Assembly (NCBI RefSeq): GCF_014645015.1
Contig: NZ_BMLC01000004.1
Location: forward strand, 230,065-294,064
Length of the DNA: 64,000 bases
DNA from: Salinibacterium xinjiangense
GTDB taxonomy: Bacteria > Actinomycetota > Actinomycetes > Actinomycetales > Microbacteriaceae
Direction: 5' to 3'
The notes below the pieces were generated by a model. It saw only the letters and a list, made by a program, of their open reading frames with translations, was not told where the DNA came from and ran no database searches. A program made the position numbers and the translations under genes. Shown here piece by piece: positions 42,955 to 51,481 of this stretch. Each line of letters opens with the position of its first letter. Within the stretch, counting starts at the first letter, position 1.

Positions 42955-44031
42955 GTGAAACCGAGCCTGCCGCTCGCTCGTCGCAGCAACACCCTGAGCT
43001 CATCGCTGGGTCTCGGCGAGAAGCTTTTCGCCTCCAGCGGCGAGAAGAAGTTTGCCGCTGCTATCGAGAAGGGACTCAAAGAGGTCGAAGCCGGCCTGCT
43101 CGGCGAGGTGCATTTTGCCGACGAGATCGCGGATGTCACTACTCGGTACCTGCTTGAAGCGGGCGGCAAGAGGGTTCGCCCCGTGCTCACGCTGCTCGCC
43201 GCCCAACTCGGCACCGGCAATAATGACAACGTCATCAAGGCGGCGCAGGCGATCGAGATCACCCACCTCGCCTCGCTGTACCACGACGACGTGATGGATG
43301 AGGCGCAGATGCGCCGCGGTGTGCCGAGTGCCCAGAACGTCTGGGGTAATTCGGTGGCGATCCTCACGGGTGACCTGCTCTTCGCTCGCGCCAGCAAGCT
43401 CGTCGCGACTCTCGGCGAGCGGGCCCTGGTGCTGCAGGCCAACACCTTCGAGCGGCTGTGCCTCGGTCAGCTGCACGAGACGCTCGGCCCGCGGCCGGAC
43501 GAAGACCCAGTCGAACATTATCTCCAGGTGCTGTCGGACAAGACAGGCTCCCTCATTGCGACGGCCGGTGAGATCGGGGTGCTGTTCTCCGAGGCATCCG
43601 AAGACTACATTGTGCCGGTACGCATGTTCGGTGAGAAAGTCGGCGTTGCCTTCCAGCTCATCGACGACATCATCGACATGTCGGCTGAGACGGACGTGAC
43701 GGGTAAGACTGCTGGTACCGACCTGCGCGCCGGCGTCTCCACCCTCCCGTTGCTGTACCTGCGTGAGCAGGCCAGGACCGACCAGGATGCCGCAGACCTC
43801 CTCACGCGCATCGAACGAGACGTCAACGCCGCGCTCTATGGCGAAACCGACGAGGCCGACCTCGCAGCGGCGGTCGCCGAGTTGCGGGCGCATCCGGTGA
43901 CGGCTCGCACCCTCGATGAGGCCCGGCGCTGGGCGTCCGAAGCCGTCGCCGCGCTGGCTCCCCTGCCCGCAGGGCCGGTGAAGAAGGCCCTCACCAGGTT
44001 CGCCGACTCCATCGTCGAGCGCTCGAACTAG
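42955..44031 (+). CDS. polyprenyl diphosphate synthase
   Basis: Trans-prenyltransferase of 358 residues making the menaquinone side-chain precursor. The first aspartate-rich motif is LYHDDVMDEAQMRRG and the second QLIDDIIDMSAETDVTGKTAGTDLRAG; GGKRVRPVLTLL binds the substrate. Residues before the first motif (AIEITHLASL) have no bulky stop, consistent with a long chain (C40-C50), but length is not certain. The GTG at 42955 is preferred. Co-directional with menG and menA in function. Confidence 0.93.
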   Translation: MKPSLPLARRSNTLSSSLGLGEKLFASSGEKKFAAAIEKGLKEVEAGLLGEVHFADEIADVTTRYLLEAGGKRVRPVLTLLAAQLGTGNNDNVIKAAQAIEITHLASLYHDDVMDEAQMRRGVPSAQNVWGNSVAILTGDLLFARASKLVATLGERALVLQANTFERLCLGQLHETLGPRPDEDPVEHYLQVLSDKTGSLIATAGEIGVLFSEASEDYIVPVRMFGEKVGVAFQLIDDIIDMSAETDVTGKTAGTDLRAGVSTLPLLYLREQARTDQDAADLLTRIERDVNAALYGETDEADLAAAVAELRAHPVTARTLDEARRWASEAVAALAPLPAGPVKKALTRFADSIVERSN

Positions 44032-44037
44032 TCTTTC

Positions 44038-44056
44038 GGCGGTTCGACCTACCGCC
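44038..44056 (+). terminator. short hairpin after the polyprenyl synthase gene
   Basis: GGCGGT, loop TCGACCT, ACCGCC; a 6-bp stem just after the stop codon. No T-run; possible weak terminator or mRNA-end stabiliser. Confidence 0.35.
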
Positions 44057-44077
44057 CCAAGTGAACGGAACACACCC

Positions 44078-45415
44078 ATGACCAAGCTTCGCCTGGCCAT
44101 CGTCGGCGCCGGCCCCGCCGGAATCTATGCCGCAGACATCCTGCTCAAAGCGGACAAGAATTTTGACGTCTCCATCGACATGTTCGAGCAGTTGCCTGCT
44201 CCATACGGACTTGTGCGCTACGGCGTTGCACCTGACCACCCGCGCATCAAGGGGATCGTCACCGCGCTCAGGGATGTGCTCGACTCCGGCCAGATCCGCC
44301 TCTTCGGCAACGTCTTTTTCGGACGGGACATCACCCTCGACGACCTGAAGAAGCACTACAACGCCGTCATCTTCTCGACCGGTGCGATCCGGGATGCCTC
44401 GCTCGTCATCCCCGGAATCGACCTGCCGGGCAGCTATGGTGCTGCCGATTTCGTCAGCTGGTACGACGGCCATCCCGACTTCCCGCTCGAGTGGCCGCTG
44501 GAGGCGGCATCCGTAGCGGTGATCGGCAACGGCAACGTCGCGCTGGATGTGGCGCGCATGCTCGCCAAGCATGCCGACGACCTGCTGCCGACCGAGATCC
44601 CGGCGAACGTCTACGAGGCCCTGGCGGCCTCGCCCGTCACCGACGTTCACGTATTCGGTCGCCGGGGCCCTGCCCAGGTGAAGTTCTCGCCGCTGGAGCT
44701 CCGTGAGATGGGCGAGCTGAACGATGTCGACATGATCGTCTACGACGAAGACTTTGACTACGACGAAGCCTCGAAGGCGGCGATCGCCAGCAACAAGCAG
44801 GTGATGGTGATCGACAGGGTTCTGAGCCAGTGGCGCACACGCGAGACCGGCGCTGCGTCACGCCGGCTGCACCTGCACTTCTACGCCAACCCGGTCGAGT
44901 TCACGGGCGAGGCCTTCAGGTATGAGCGCACCCGGCCCGACGGCGAGGGCGGCGTCGTGGGAACCGGTGAGTTCCGTGAGGTTGCGGCACAGGCGCTCTA
45001 CCGCGCTGTCGGATATTTCGGGTCGCCGCTCGACGGCATCCCTTTCGATGAGAAGCGCGGTGTCATCCCGAACCGTGAAGGCCAGGTACTCGACGACAAC
45101 GACCAGCAGTTGCACGGCGTCTACGCGACGGGCTGGATCAAGCGTGGGCCGGTCGGCCTCATCGGCCACACCAAGAGTGACGCGATGGAGACGGTCAAGC
45201 ACGTGATGAACGACCAGGCGAGCTGGTGGTCACCTGAGTCCCCCGAGGAAGGCGCGGTCATCGAGCTGCTCGAGAGCCGCGGTGTCGAGTTCACGAACCT
45301 CGACGGTTGGCACAACCTCGACGAGCACGAGCTCGCGCTCGGGGAGCCGCAGGGTCGCACGCGCATCAAGGTCGTCGATCGCGGCGAGATGATCGCCGTT
45401 TCCAACAGGCACTAG
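44078..45415 (+). CDS. ferredoxin/flavodoxin-NADP reductase (FprA type)
   Basis: FAD and NADP oxidoreductase of 445 residues, similar to mycobacterial FprA and mitochondrial adrenodoxin reductase. The FAD motif is LAIVGAGPAGIYAADILLK, and FEQLPAPYGLVRYGVAPDHP is the signature loop. NADP binding is in VAVIGNGNVALDVARML and HVFGRRGPAQVKF; the C-terminal YATGWIKRGPVGLIGHTKSDA is conserved. It donates electrons from NADPH to ferredoxin or the reverse. The gene is separate from the men genes by 46 bp. Convergent with the IclR gene. Confidence 0.94.
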   Translation: MTKLRLAIVGAGPAGIYAADILLKADKNFDVSIDMFEQLPAPYGLVRYGVAPDHPRIKGIVTALRDVLDSGQIRLFGNVFFGRDITLDDLKKHYNAVIFSTGAIRDASLVIPGIDLPGSYGAADFVSWYDGHPDFPLEWPLEAASVAVIGNGNVALDVARMLAKHADDLLPTEIPANVYEALAASPVTDVHVFGRRGPAQVKFSPLELREMGELNDVDMIVYDEDFDYDEASKAAIASNKQVMVIDRVLSQWRTRETGAASRRLHLHFYANPVEFTGEAFRYERTRPDGEGGVVGTGEFREVAAQALYRAVGYFGSPLDGIPFDEKRGVIPNREGQVLDDNDQQLHGVYATGWIKRGPVGLIGHTKSDAMETVKHVMNDQASWWSPESPEEGAVIELLESRGVEFTNLDGWHNLDEHELALGEPQGRTRIKVVDRGEMIAVSNRH

Positions 45416-46359
45416 CGGGCTTGACCGCGAGCAGCTGGCGACTGAGAGCTGTTTTTGGATGCTCCCAGAATCTGGGAGAGTTCTGCCGCAGCAGTCCGCA
45501 CGTAGTTTCCCAGGACGTCGAGACGATCGCCGATCCTGGATTTTGGGGCGCTGACATTGATCGCAGCTACGATGCGACCGGTGAAATCGGTGACCGGGGC
45601 TGAGGCGCCAACGACCCCGAGTTCCAGTTCTTCGTCCAGGGTCGCGAATCCCCGAGCCCGGATGTGTTCCACCTCCACCAGCAGCGAAGCGAAATCGTGG
45701 ATCCTGGCCTTGTTTTCGGGAGGCTTGTCGAGCACGGCGAACCCGATCGCTGCCATCGTGGGGTTGAGCGGCCCTACGATCGGCTGGTCGTGCCCGTGCT
45801 CGGCGTACCATGCGCGGAGAGATTCGCGGTCCCAATCGCTGATGAGCACTCGACCCGAAGGTGTGCGCCACGCGGCGGTCGTGACGCCCTCCCACCCCGT
45901 GGAACGAAACTCGTGGGGGCTCAGCGCGCTCAGGACGGTGAGAACGTTGCCTCCGCGCAGTACGCACAGGTGAGTGGTTTCGCGCGTGGAATGAGCGATC
46001 CGGTGAATCAAAGGTCGAGCGCGCGATGCCAGGGCCGATTCGGCTGAGCGGGCGGCAAGGGCGAAGACACGGCTTCCCAGGCGGTAATTGAGGGATCGCG
46101 GGTCACGATCGACAAGGCCAGCGTCGGCAAGTGTGGCAAGCGATCGTGATACGACAGTCTTGTCGCGACCGGTCAGTTGGGCGACTCTAACCACGCCGAG
46201 CCCATCGGATGCTGCTGCCTCAGCTCCACCCAGAACCTCGATGATCTCGATGTCCCGGCTGAGGCCGGATGAGTTTCGCCGGCCCGCGATGACGCGTGGC
46301 GGCTCGTCAGGCGTGTTTGTGGGTGGCGGCATCATTCGATAGTGCACGAGACTTGCCAT
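45412..46359 (-). CDS. IclR-family transcriptional regulator of the onium/Fae cluster
   Basis: Regulator of 315 residues. The N-terminal winged helix includes VVRVAQLTGRDKTVVSRSLATLADAGLVDRD; the C-terminal IclR effector domain contains ETTHLCVLRGG, LNPTMAAIGFAVL and the GASAPVTDFTGRIVAAINVSAP region near the end. It is divergent from the ten-gene operon starting at 46455, so it most likely senses that pathway's substrate or an intermediate. ATG codons at 46335 and 46332 are alternative starts. Its 3' end overlaps the ferredoxin reductase gene by 4 bp. Confidence 0.9.
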   Translation of the reverse strand: MASLVHYRMMPPPTNTPDEPPRVIAGRRNSSGLSRDIEIIEVLGGAEAAASDGLGVVRVAQLTGRDKTVVSRSLATLADAGLVDRDPRSLNYRLGSRVFALAARSAESALASRARPLIHRIAHSTRETTHLCVLRGGNVLTVLSALSPHEFRSTGWEGVTTAAWRTPSGRVLISDWDRESLRAWYAEHGHDQPIVGPLNPTMAAIGFAVLDKPPENKARIHDFASLLVEVEHIRARGFATLDEELELGVVGASAPVTDFTGRIVAAINVSAPKSRIGDRLDVLGNYVRTAAAELSQILGASKNSSQSPAARGQAR

Positions 46360-46454
46360 ATACGCAACACCTATTGGCGCAATGACATCAAGACCCTATC
46401 TTGAGTCCTATCCGGATGTCGGACCCATCTCAACGAAGAGAGGAACGCAGCAGC

Positions 46455-47120
46455 ATGACCGAATTCAGTTTCGACTCCCTCATCGTTTTTCTGAATCGGC
46501 GCTGGGATGACATCTTCGCTCTGGTCGCCGAACACATCGCGGTCGTAGCAATTTCCCTCGTCATCGCTCTGGTTGTCGGTGTCGGTATCGGCCTGCTGGT
46601 GTGGGATAAGCCCATCAGCCGATCTATCGCCATCACCTCCGCGGGCGTGGCCATAACCATCCCATCCCTTGCTCTTCTCGCGATCCTCAGCCCCGTCCTC
46701 GGTCTTGGGTGGGGGCCCACAGTCGTTGCCCTGGTGTTCTACTCCCTGCTCCCGATTGTGCGAAACACCGTTGTCGGGCTCCGTGAGGTGCCCTCGCACA
46801 TCATTGAGTCCGCGTCGGGAATGGGCATGACGCCAGCGCGCGTACTGCTGCAGACGCAACTTCCGATCGCGTGGCCGATCATCCTGACGGGAGTGCGAGT
46901 CGCTGCACAGCTGACGATCGGTATAGCGGCGATCGCGGCCTACGTCGCCGGTCCGGGGCTCGGCTCATACATCTTCAAGGGACTGTCATCCCTGGGGTCC
47001 AAGAATGCACTCAACTTCGCGCTCACCGGCACCGTCGCCGTCGTGCTGCTGGCATTGCTCGTCGACGGGTTATTCGTCCTCATTACTCGCTATACGACAT
47101 CAAGGGGTCTTCGTGCCTGA
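46455..47120 (+). CDS. OpuC-type quaternary amine ABC permease 1
   Basis: Inner-membrane subunit of 221 residues with five or six helices, the compact BPD_transp_1 type of glycine betaine/choline/carnitine importers. VAITIPSLALLAILSPVLGLG and IVRNTVVGLREVPSHIIESASGMGMTPARVLLQTQLP form the conserved loop that contacts the ATPase. GAGAGG at 46438-46443 is the ribosome site. It is the first gene of the cluster divergent from the IclR gene and overlaps the ATPase gene. Substrate is predicted only as a quaternary ammonium or sulfonium compound. Confidence 0.92.
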   Translation: MTEFSFDSLIVFLNRRWDDIFALVAEHIAVVAISLVIALVVGVGIGLLVWDKPISRSIAITSAGVAITIPSLALLAILSPVLGLGWGPTVVALVFYSLLPIVRNTVVGLREVPSHIIESASGMGMTPARVLLQTQLPIAWPIILTGVRVAAQLTIGIAAIAAYVAGPGLGSYIFKGLSSLGSKNALNFALTGTVAVVLLALLVDGLFVLITRYTTSRGLRA

Positions 47121-48156
47121 GCTCACCGGTACCGGATTCATGTCGGGCAACTCCCGAACCAAGGGTGGCGTTGCCATCGAGCTCGACAATGTGTCGAAGG
47201 TGTATCCCGGCCAGGAGGTCCCCGCCGTCGATGGCTTCTCGATGAGCATCGAGCCTGGTGAACTGATCATGTTCGTCGGGCCCAGTGGATGCGGCAAGAC
47301 GACGACCATGAAGATGATCAACCGGATCATCGAGCCGAGCAGTGGCGCGATCCGGATCGACGGCCAGGACGTACTGTCCCTCGATCCGAATACTCTTCGC
47401 CGCCACATCGGCTATGTCATCCAGCAGATCGGCCTCTTCCCACACCTCACCATCGCCGAGAACATCGCCACCGTACCGAAGCTGCTCGGATGGTCGAAAA
47501 GCAAAATCGCCGAGCGCGTCGACGAACTTCTGAATACCGTGCAACTCGACCCGGGTCAGTTCGCCCGTCGGTACCCCAAGCAATTGTCCGGCGGCCAGCA
47601 ACAGCGTGCCGGTGTCGCCAGGGCCCTGGCCGCAGATCCGCCGGTGATGCTCATGGATGAACCATTCGGCGCGACTGACCCGATCACCCGGGAACGCCTT
47701 CAGGCGGAATTCCTGCGACTGCAGGCATCGATCGGAAAGACGATCATCTTCGTCACGCACGACTTCGACGAGGCGATCAAGCTGGGAGATCGGATTGCCG
47801 TACTCAGCGATCGCAGTCGAATCGAGCAGTTCGATACGCCGGCGAACATCCTTGCGAAGCCCGCCAACGACTATGTCGCCTCGTTTATCGGGCATGGTGC
47901 GGCTCTCAAGAGGCTCGCCCTGCTCCCCGTCAGTGTGGCGACTCTCGCCCCCGCGGCACAGCCGACAATCGCTCCGAATGACCCTCGAATCCTGAGCACC
48001 GAATCCCTCCGTGATGCTCTCGACCTGTTGATGCTCTCCGGTGCCGTGTCGATTGCGGTGGTCGACGCGGTCGGAACGGTGAAGGGAAACCTCGACCACG
48101 CTGCAATCTCGGCCGCGCTCACAGTGCGGTCGGCGGATCTTGTGGGGAAGGCCTGA
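47113..48156 (+). CDS. OpuCA-type ABC ATPase
   Basis: ATP-binding subunit of 347 residues. Walker A is GPSGCGKTTTMKMINR, the signature is LSGGQQQRAGVARALA and Walker B is PPVMLMDEPFG; the FVTHDFDEAIKLGDRIAVL H-loop follows. The C-terminal 80 residues look like a single degenerate CBS-type region (RILSTESLRDALDLLMLSGA), shorter than the two CBS domains of OpuCA that respond to ionic strength. The GTG start at 47113 overlaps the permease stop and follows AAGGGGT. A truncated regulatory region would fit a catabolic rather than osmotic role, but this is inference. Confidence 0.93.
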   Translation: MPELTGTGFMSGNSRTKGGVAIELDNVSKVYPGQEVPAVDGFSMSIEPGELIMFVGPSGCGKTTTMKMINRIIEPSSGAIRIDGQDVLSLDPNTLRRHIGYVIQQIGLFPHLTIAENIATVPKLLGWSKSKIAERVDELLNTVQLDPGQFARRYPKQLSGGQQQRAGVARALAADPPVMLMDEPFGATDPITRERLQAEFLRLQASIGKTIIFVTHDFDEAIKLGDRIAVLSDRSRIEQFDTPANILAKPANDYVASFIGHGAALKRLALLPVSVATLAPAAQPTIAPNDPRILSTESLRDALDLLMLSGAVSIAVVDAVGTVKGNLDHAAISAALTVRSADLVGKA

Positions 48157-48157
48157 C

Positions 48158-48955
48158 ATGGCCGCCATCATCACGACGGAGACGGAGGCCATCGCTGTCC
48201 GATCGGTCATCCCCGCGGCGGGAAAGGGGCGTGCCACTCGATTGATCCGGCGTTTCACTGCGCCGATCGTGGTCGTGGTGATCTGTCTCGTGGTGTTCAC
48301 CTGGATCAGCATCACGCCACTGGATTCGATTGAGCAGCGTACGCTCAACCCCGCGTACATCATCGCGCGGGTACGCGAGCATCTCGTGCTGAGCGTTACC
48401 GCGGCTGCGTTGGTGTCGGTACTGGCGATCCCCGCAGGAATCATCGTCTACCGGTCCAGCTCGCGGGTGTTCCACGCGATTATTTTCGGGCTGGCGAACA
48501 TCGGGCAAGCGACCCCCGCGGTGGGTGTCGTCATCCTTCTCGCCATCGTGTGGCAGACCGGGTTCACGACAGCGCTCGTCGCGCTCGTCGCTTACTCATT
48601 CCTCCCTGTTTTGCGCAACACCCTCACCGGGCTGGAGCAGGTAGATGCCAGCGTGCGCGAGTCAGCGCGAGGGATGGGGATGACCCCGAACCAGGTTCTT
48701 CGCCGAATAGAGCTTCCCCTGGCATCACCCGTCATCCTCGCGGGTCTGCGCACATCGCTCGTATTCGCCGTGGGGGTGGCGACGATTGCGACGTTCATCA
48801 ACGCTGGCGGACTCGGCGACATGATCATCAACGGGCTGAAACTGCAACGCTTCCCCGTCCTCCTGGTCGGTGCGGTGCTCGTCGCCTGCATAGCCGTCCT
48901 CATCGACTGGGTCGCCTCCCTCGTCGAGGATGCCGTCAAACCGCGGGGCCTCTGA
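48158..48955 (+). CDS. OpuC-type quaternary amine ABC permease 2
   Basis: Second permease, 265 residues, with a longer cytoplasmic N-terminus than the first and about six helices. Conserved parts: ANIGQATPAVGVVILLAIVW, FLPVLRNTLTGLEQVDASVRE, and SARGMGMTPNQVLRRIELPLASPVILAGLR. The two permeases flank the ATPase gene, the OpuC/OsmU gene order. GGGGAAGG at 48145-48152 is the ribosome site. Confidence 0.92.
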   Translation: MAAIITTETEAIAVRSVIPAAGKGRATRLIRRFTAPIVVVVICLVVFTWISITPLDSIEQRTLNPAYIIARVREHLVLSVTAAALVSVLAIPAGIIVYRSSSRVFHAIIFGLANIGQATPAVGVVILLAIVWQTGFTTALVALVAYSFLPVLRNTLTGLEQVDASVRESARGMGMTPNQVLRRIELPLASPVILAGLRTSLVFAVGVATIATFINAGGLGDMIINGLKLQRFPVLLVGAVLVACIAVLIDWVASLVEDAVKPRGL

Positions 48956-49017
48956 CAGGCCTCGACCTCTCTTTTACTTTCACCCTCACCCAGCACCCAT
49001 CACACGAAGGAATAGCA

Positions 49018-49962
49018 ATGAAAACACGCATCATCGCTGGCGGAGCCGCGGTGCTCCTCAGCATCACAGCCCTCGCCGGTTGCTCAGGATCTGGCGGCGG
49101 TAGCGGTAGCGCTGGCGGCAGCCAGAGCGGCGAACTCTCGGGCCTGACCGGTGAGATCGGCTCCAAAGACTTTTCCGAGCAGTATATTCTGGCCTACATC
49201 ACGGCCGGGGTGCTCAACGCAAACGGTGCTGACGTCAAGGCCAATACGAAGCTCGTCGGCTCAGCAAATGTCCGCCAGGCGTTGGAGAGCAAGGACTTCA
49301 TCGGCTACTGGGAGTACACGGGCACATCGTGGATCACCTACAACGGCAACACTGCTCCGATAAAGGGTGCAGAGGCACAGTTCGATGCGGTCAAGGAGGC
49401 CGACGCTGCCAAGGACGTCAGCTGGCTCGACCCCGCACCGCTGAACAACACCTATGCGTTCGCGATTCGCAGTTCTGAAGCGAAGAAGCTCAAGGTGACA
49501 TCACTCAGCGATATCGCGAAGCTGCCCGTCGAAGACCAGACATTCTGTATCGAAAGTGAATTCTCGACCCGCGACGATGGATGGCCCGGGCTCAAGAAGG
49601 CCTACGGCATTGACGTCCCTGACTCGAACGTCACTCTTCTCGACACTGGTGTGATCTATACGGCGACGCAGAAGGGCGACGACTGCAACTTTGGCGAGGT
49701 CTTTCAGACAGATGGTCGAATCAAGGCCCTCGACCTGGTCGTGATGGCTGACGATCTCGAGTTCTTCCCGGTCTACCAGGGCGGTTTCACGATGCAGAGT
49801 TCGATCCTCAAGAAGTATCCAGCGATCGCTGATGTCATGGCCGAGGTGTCGCCGAAGCTGACCACAGAGGTTATGCAGAAGCTGAACGCGCAAGTGGATG
49901 TCGATGGCGAAGACCCCGAAGATGTTGCACAGCAGTGGCTGAAGGATGAGGGCCTGATCTAA
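49018..49962 (+). CDS. quaternary amine-binding lipoprotein (OpuAC/OpuCC type)
   Basis: Substrate-binding protein of 314 residues. Lipoprotein signal with lipobox ALAGC and a glycine/serine linker. The domain opens GSKDFSEQYILAYITAGVLN, then VRQALESKDFIGYWEYTGTSW, as in OpuCC/OsmX proteins where aromatic residues form a cage for the cationic head group; WDDGW-like and DLVVMADDLEFFPVYQGGF segments follow near the C-terminus. The ligand cannot be chosen among betaines, choline, carnitine, DMSP or relatives. GAAGGA at 49006-49011 is the ribosome site. Confidence 0.92.
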   Translation: MKTRIIAGGAAVLLSITALAGCSGSGGGSGSAGGSQSGELSGLTGEIGSKDFSEQYILAYITAGVLNANGADVKANTKLVGSANVRQALESKDFIGYWEYTGTSWITYNGNTAPIKGAEAQFDAVKEADAAKDVSWLDPAPLNNTYAFAIRSSEAKKLKVTSLSDIAKLPVEDQTFCIESEFSTRDDGWPGLKKAYGIDVPDSNVTLLDTGVIYTATQKGDDCNFGEVFQTDGRIKALDLVVMADDLEFFPVYQGGFTMQSSILKKYPAIADVMAEVSPKLTTEVMQKLNAQVDVDGEDPEDVAQQWLKDEGLI

Positions 49963-50516
49963 TGACAATCGTCCCCGCCGGCGTGGAGGTCCCCCAGATC
50001 GGTGAATGTTTCGTGGGCTCCGGAGTGAACGCTGCGCACATCAACACTGTTCTCGGTCACCGCTCCGGGCCGGCGGGGGTCGCATGGGCAACTGCACTTG
50101 CGACACCGAGCGAAGGCCACGTACCGTTCGTGGCGGTGCTCCGACCGTCACTGCCCGTCAAACCACTGACATTGTTCGTCACCAAGTCCGCCCCGGCCGA
50201 CGACAGCCACGGACTCCTCATCTGGGGTCCGGCCCAGGCGGGTGTTGCGGCCGGGGTGGCCGATGCGGTTGCTGCCGGCACGATTCCGGTGGATGACGCA
50301 GACACCCATGCGCTCATTGCAGCGGTCTGGGTCAACCCCAAGGCGGACGACGCTGACGAGGTCTATCGCAACAATCGGGAAGCGATCCGCACTGCTATCG
50401 CTAATGGCGCCGCCAAAATGCCACATCTTGACGACGTGCTGTCAGCCCGCCATTCACCGAGTAACCCCTTCTACACGCCACCGGCCGACATCGCCGATCC
50501 TCGACAGGAGAACTAA
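49962..50516 (+). CDS. formaldehyde-activating enzyme (Fae) homologue
   Basis: 184-residue homologue of Fae, which condenses formaldehyde with tetrahydromethanopterin in methylotrophs. The match spans the whole family: IGECFVGSGVNAAHINTVLG with the conserved histidine (H26 here), RPSLPVKPLTLFVTK, GPAQAGVAAGVADAVAAGTI, then IPVDDADTHALIAAVWVNPK, NREAIRTAI, and an NPFYTP end like the HPF tail of known Fae. No other methanopterin-pathway gene is in the window and actinobacteria are not known for this cofactor, so it may act on another aldehyde or pterin. It overlaps the binding protein stop (TAATG) and precedes the hydroxyacid dehydrogenase by 5 bp, so it is embedded in the operon. Confidence 0.88.
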   Translation: MTIVPAGVEVPQIGECFVGSGVNAAHINTVLGHRSGPAGVAWATALATPSEGHVPFVAVLRPSLPVKPLTLFVTKSAPADDSHGLLIWGPAQAGVAAGVADAVAAGTIPVDDADTHALIAAVWVNPKADDADEVYRNNREAIRTAIANGAAKMPHLDDVLSARHSPSNPFYTPPADIADPRQEN

Positions 50517-50521
50517 CAAGC

Positions 50522-51433
50522 ATGGCCACCGCCACCACACCCACGATCGGATTCATCGGCCTGGGCAACATGGGATCAGGGATGACCCGTAACCTCCAGG
50601 CCGCGGGGTTCCCACTGGTCGTCACCGATATCCGTCGCGAATCCGCCGCCCAGATCCTGGCAGGTGGCGCGGTGTGGGCCGATACCGCGGCGGACGTCGC
50701 CGCATCCAGTGACATGGTCATCACGATGCTACCGACGCCCCGTCATGTCGACGATGTGGTCAATGGGGAGTCGGGCATTCTTGCGGGTATCGCCGACGGC
50801 GGAACCTGGATAGATATGTCGACCTCGGTACCCGACGTCGCAGCGAGGGTTCGCGAGCACCACTCCAATCGCGGCCTGCACATTCTCGACGCGCCAGTGA
50901 GCGGTATGAGCGTGGGCGCGGCGGCCGGGATGCTCCAGATTTTCGTGGGAGGGGACGCAGATGACGTCGAGCGCGTGCGGCCTGTGCTCGAAGCGATGGG
51001 TGACCCCGAGCGCATCCTCCATGTTGGGAGCCACGGAGCCGGTTATGCGGTGAAGCTCATGATCAACCAGCTCTGGTTTTCACACCTCGTCGCCACGGCA
51101 GAGGTTCTCGCGGTAGGAGCCAGGGCCGGCGTGGATCTGGCGGTGCTGCGGGACTCTCTCATCGCCAGCCCCGCAAACAGTACCTTCGTCGAGCGAGACG
51201 TGCTGTCGATCCTGCAGCACGGAGACTACGACGAAGGGTTTGCTGTGGCACTGGCATGCAAAGACCTGGGTCTCTCGGCTGACCTGGCCGTCTCGGTAGG
51301 AGTCGAAGTGCCACTCTCGGGTCTTGTGAAGGACCTGTATCAGCAGGCGAGGGAGCGCTACGGCGAGCAGGCCGGTGAGATGACACCCTTCGCACTCTAC
51401 GAGGATGCGATCGGCCGACAACTCCGGCTTTGA
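50522..51433 (+). CDS. NAD(P)-dependent beta-hydroxyacid dehydrogenase
   Basis: 6-phosphogluconate/3-hydroxyisobutyrate dehydrogenase superfamily enzyme of 303 residues. TIGFIGLGNMGSGMTRNL is the cofactor loop; DAPVSGMSVGAAAGMLQIFVGG is the substrate loop; the catalytic lysine is in GSHGAGYAVKLMINQLW. It oxidises a small beta-hydroxyacid (3-hydroxyisobutyrate, tartronate semialdehyde or similar) to a semialdehyde or the reverse. The following aldehyde dehydrogenase could take its product. Ribosome site GGAG at about 50507-50510. Confidence 0.92.
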   Translation: MATATTPTIGFIGLGNMGSGMTRNLQAAGFPLVVTDIRRESAAQILAGGAVWADTAADVAASSDMVITMLPTPRHVDDVVNGESGILAGIADGGTWIDMSTSVPDVAARVREHHSNRGLHILDAPVSGMSVGAAAGMLQIFVGGDADDVERVRPVLEAMGDPERILHVGSHGAGYAVKLMINQLWFSHLVATAEVLAVGARAGVDLAVLRDSLIASPANSTFVERDVLSILQHGDYDEGFAVALACKDLGLSADLAVSVGVEVPLSGLVKDLYQQARERYGEQAGEMTPFALYEDAIGRQLRL

Positions 51434-51481
51434 TCATCTGACTTTTATCCCGCAGTCGACCCCACCTCGGAAGCCATCACC

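Noticed and set aside
47083..48444. 453-codon open frame on the minus strand across the OpuC ATPase and permease genes
   Set aside because: Complement of two well-conserved genes; no domain and no ribosome site.
49962..50516. A complete methanopterin-dependent formaldehyde oxidation pathway
   Set aside because: Only the Fae homologue is present; none of the downstream genes encodes mtd, mch or formyltransferase functions.
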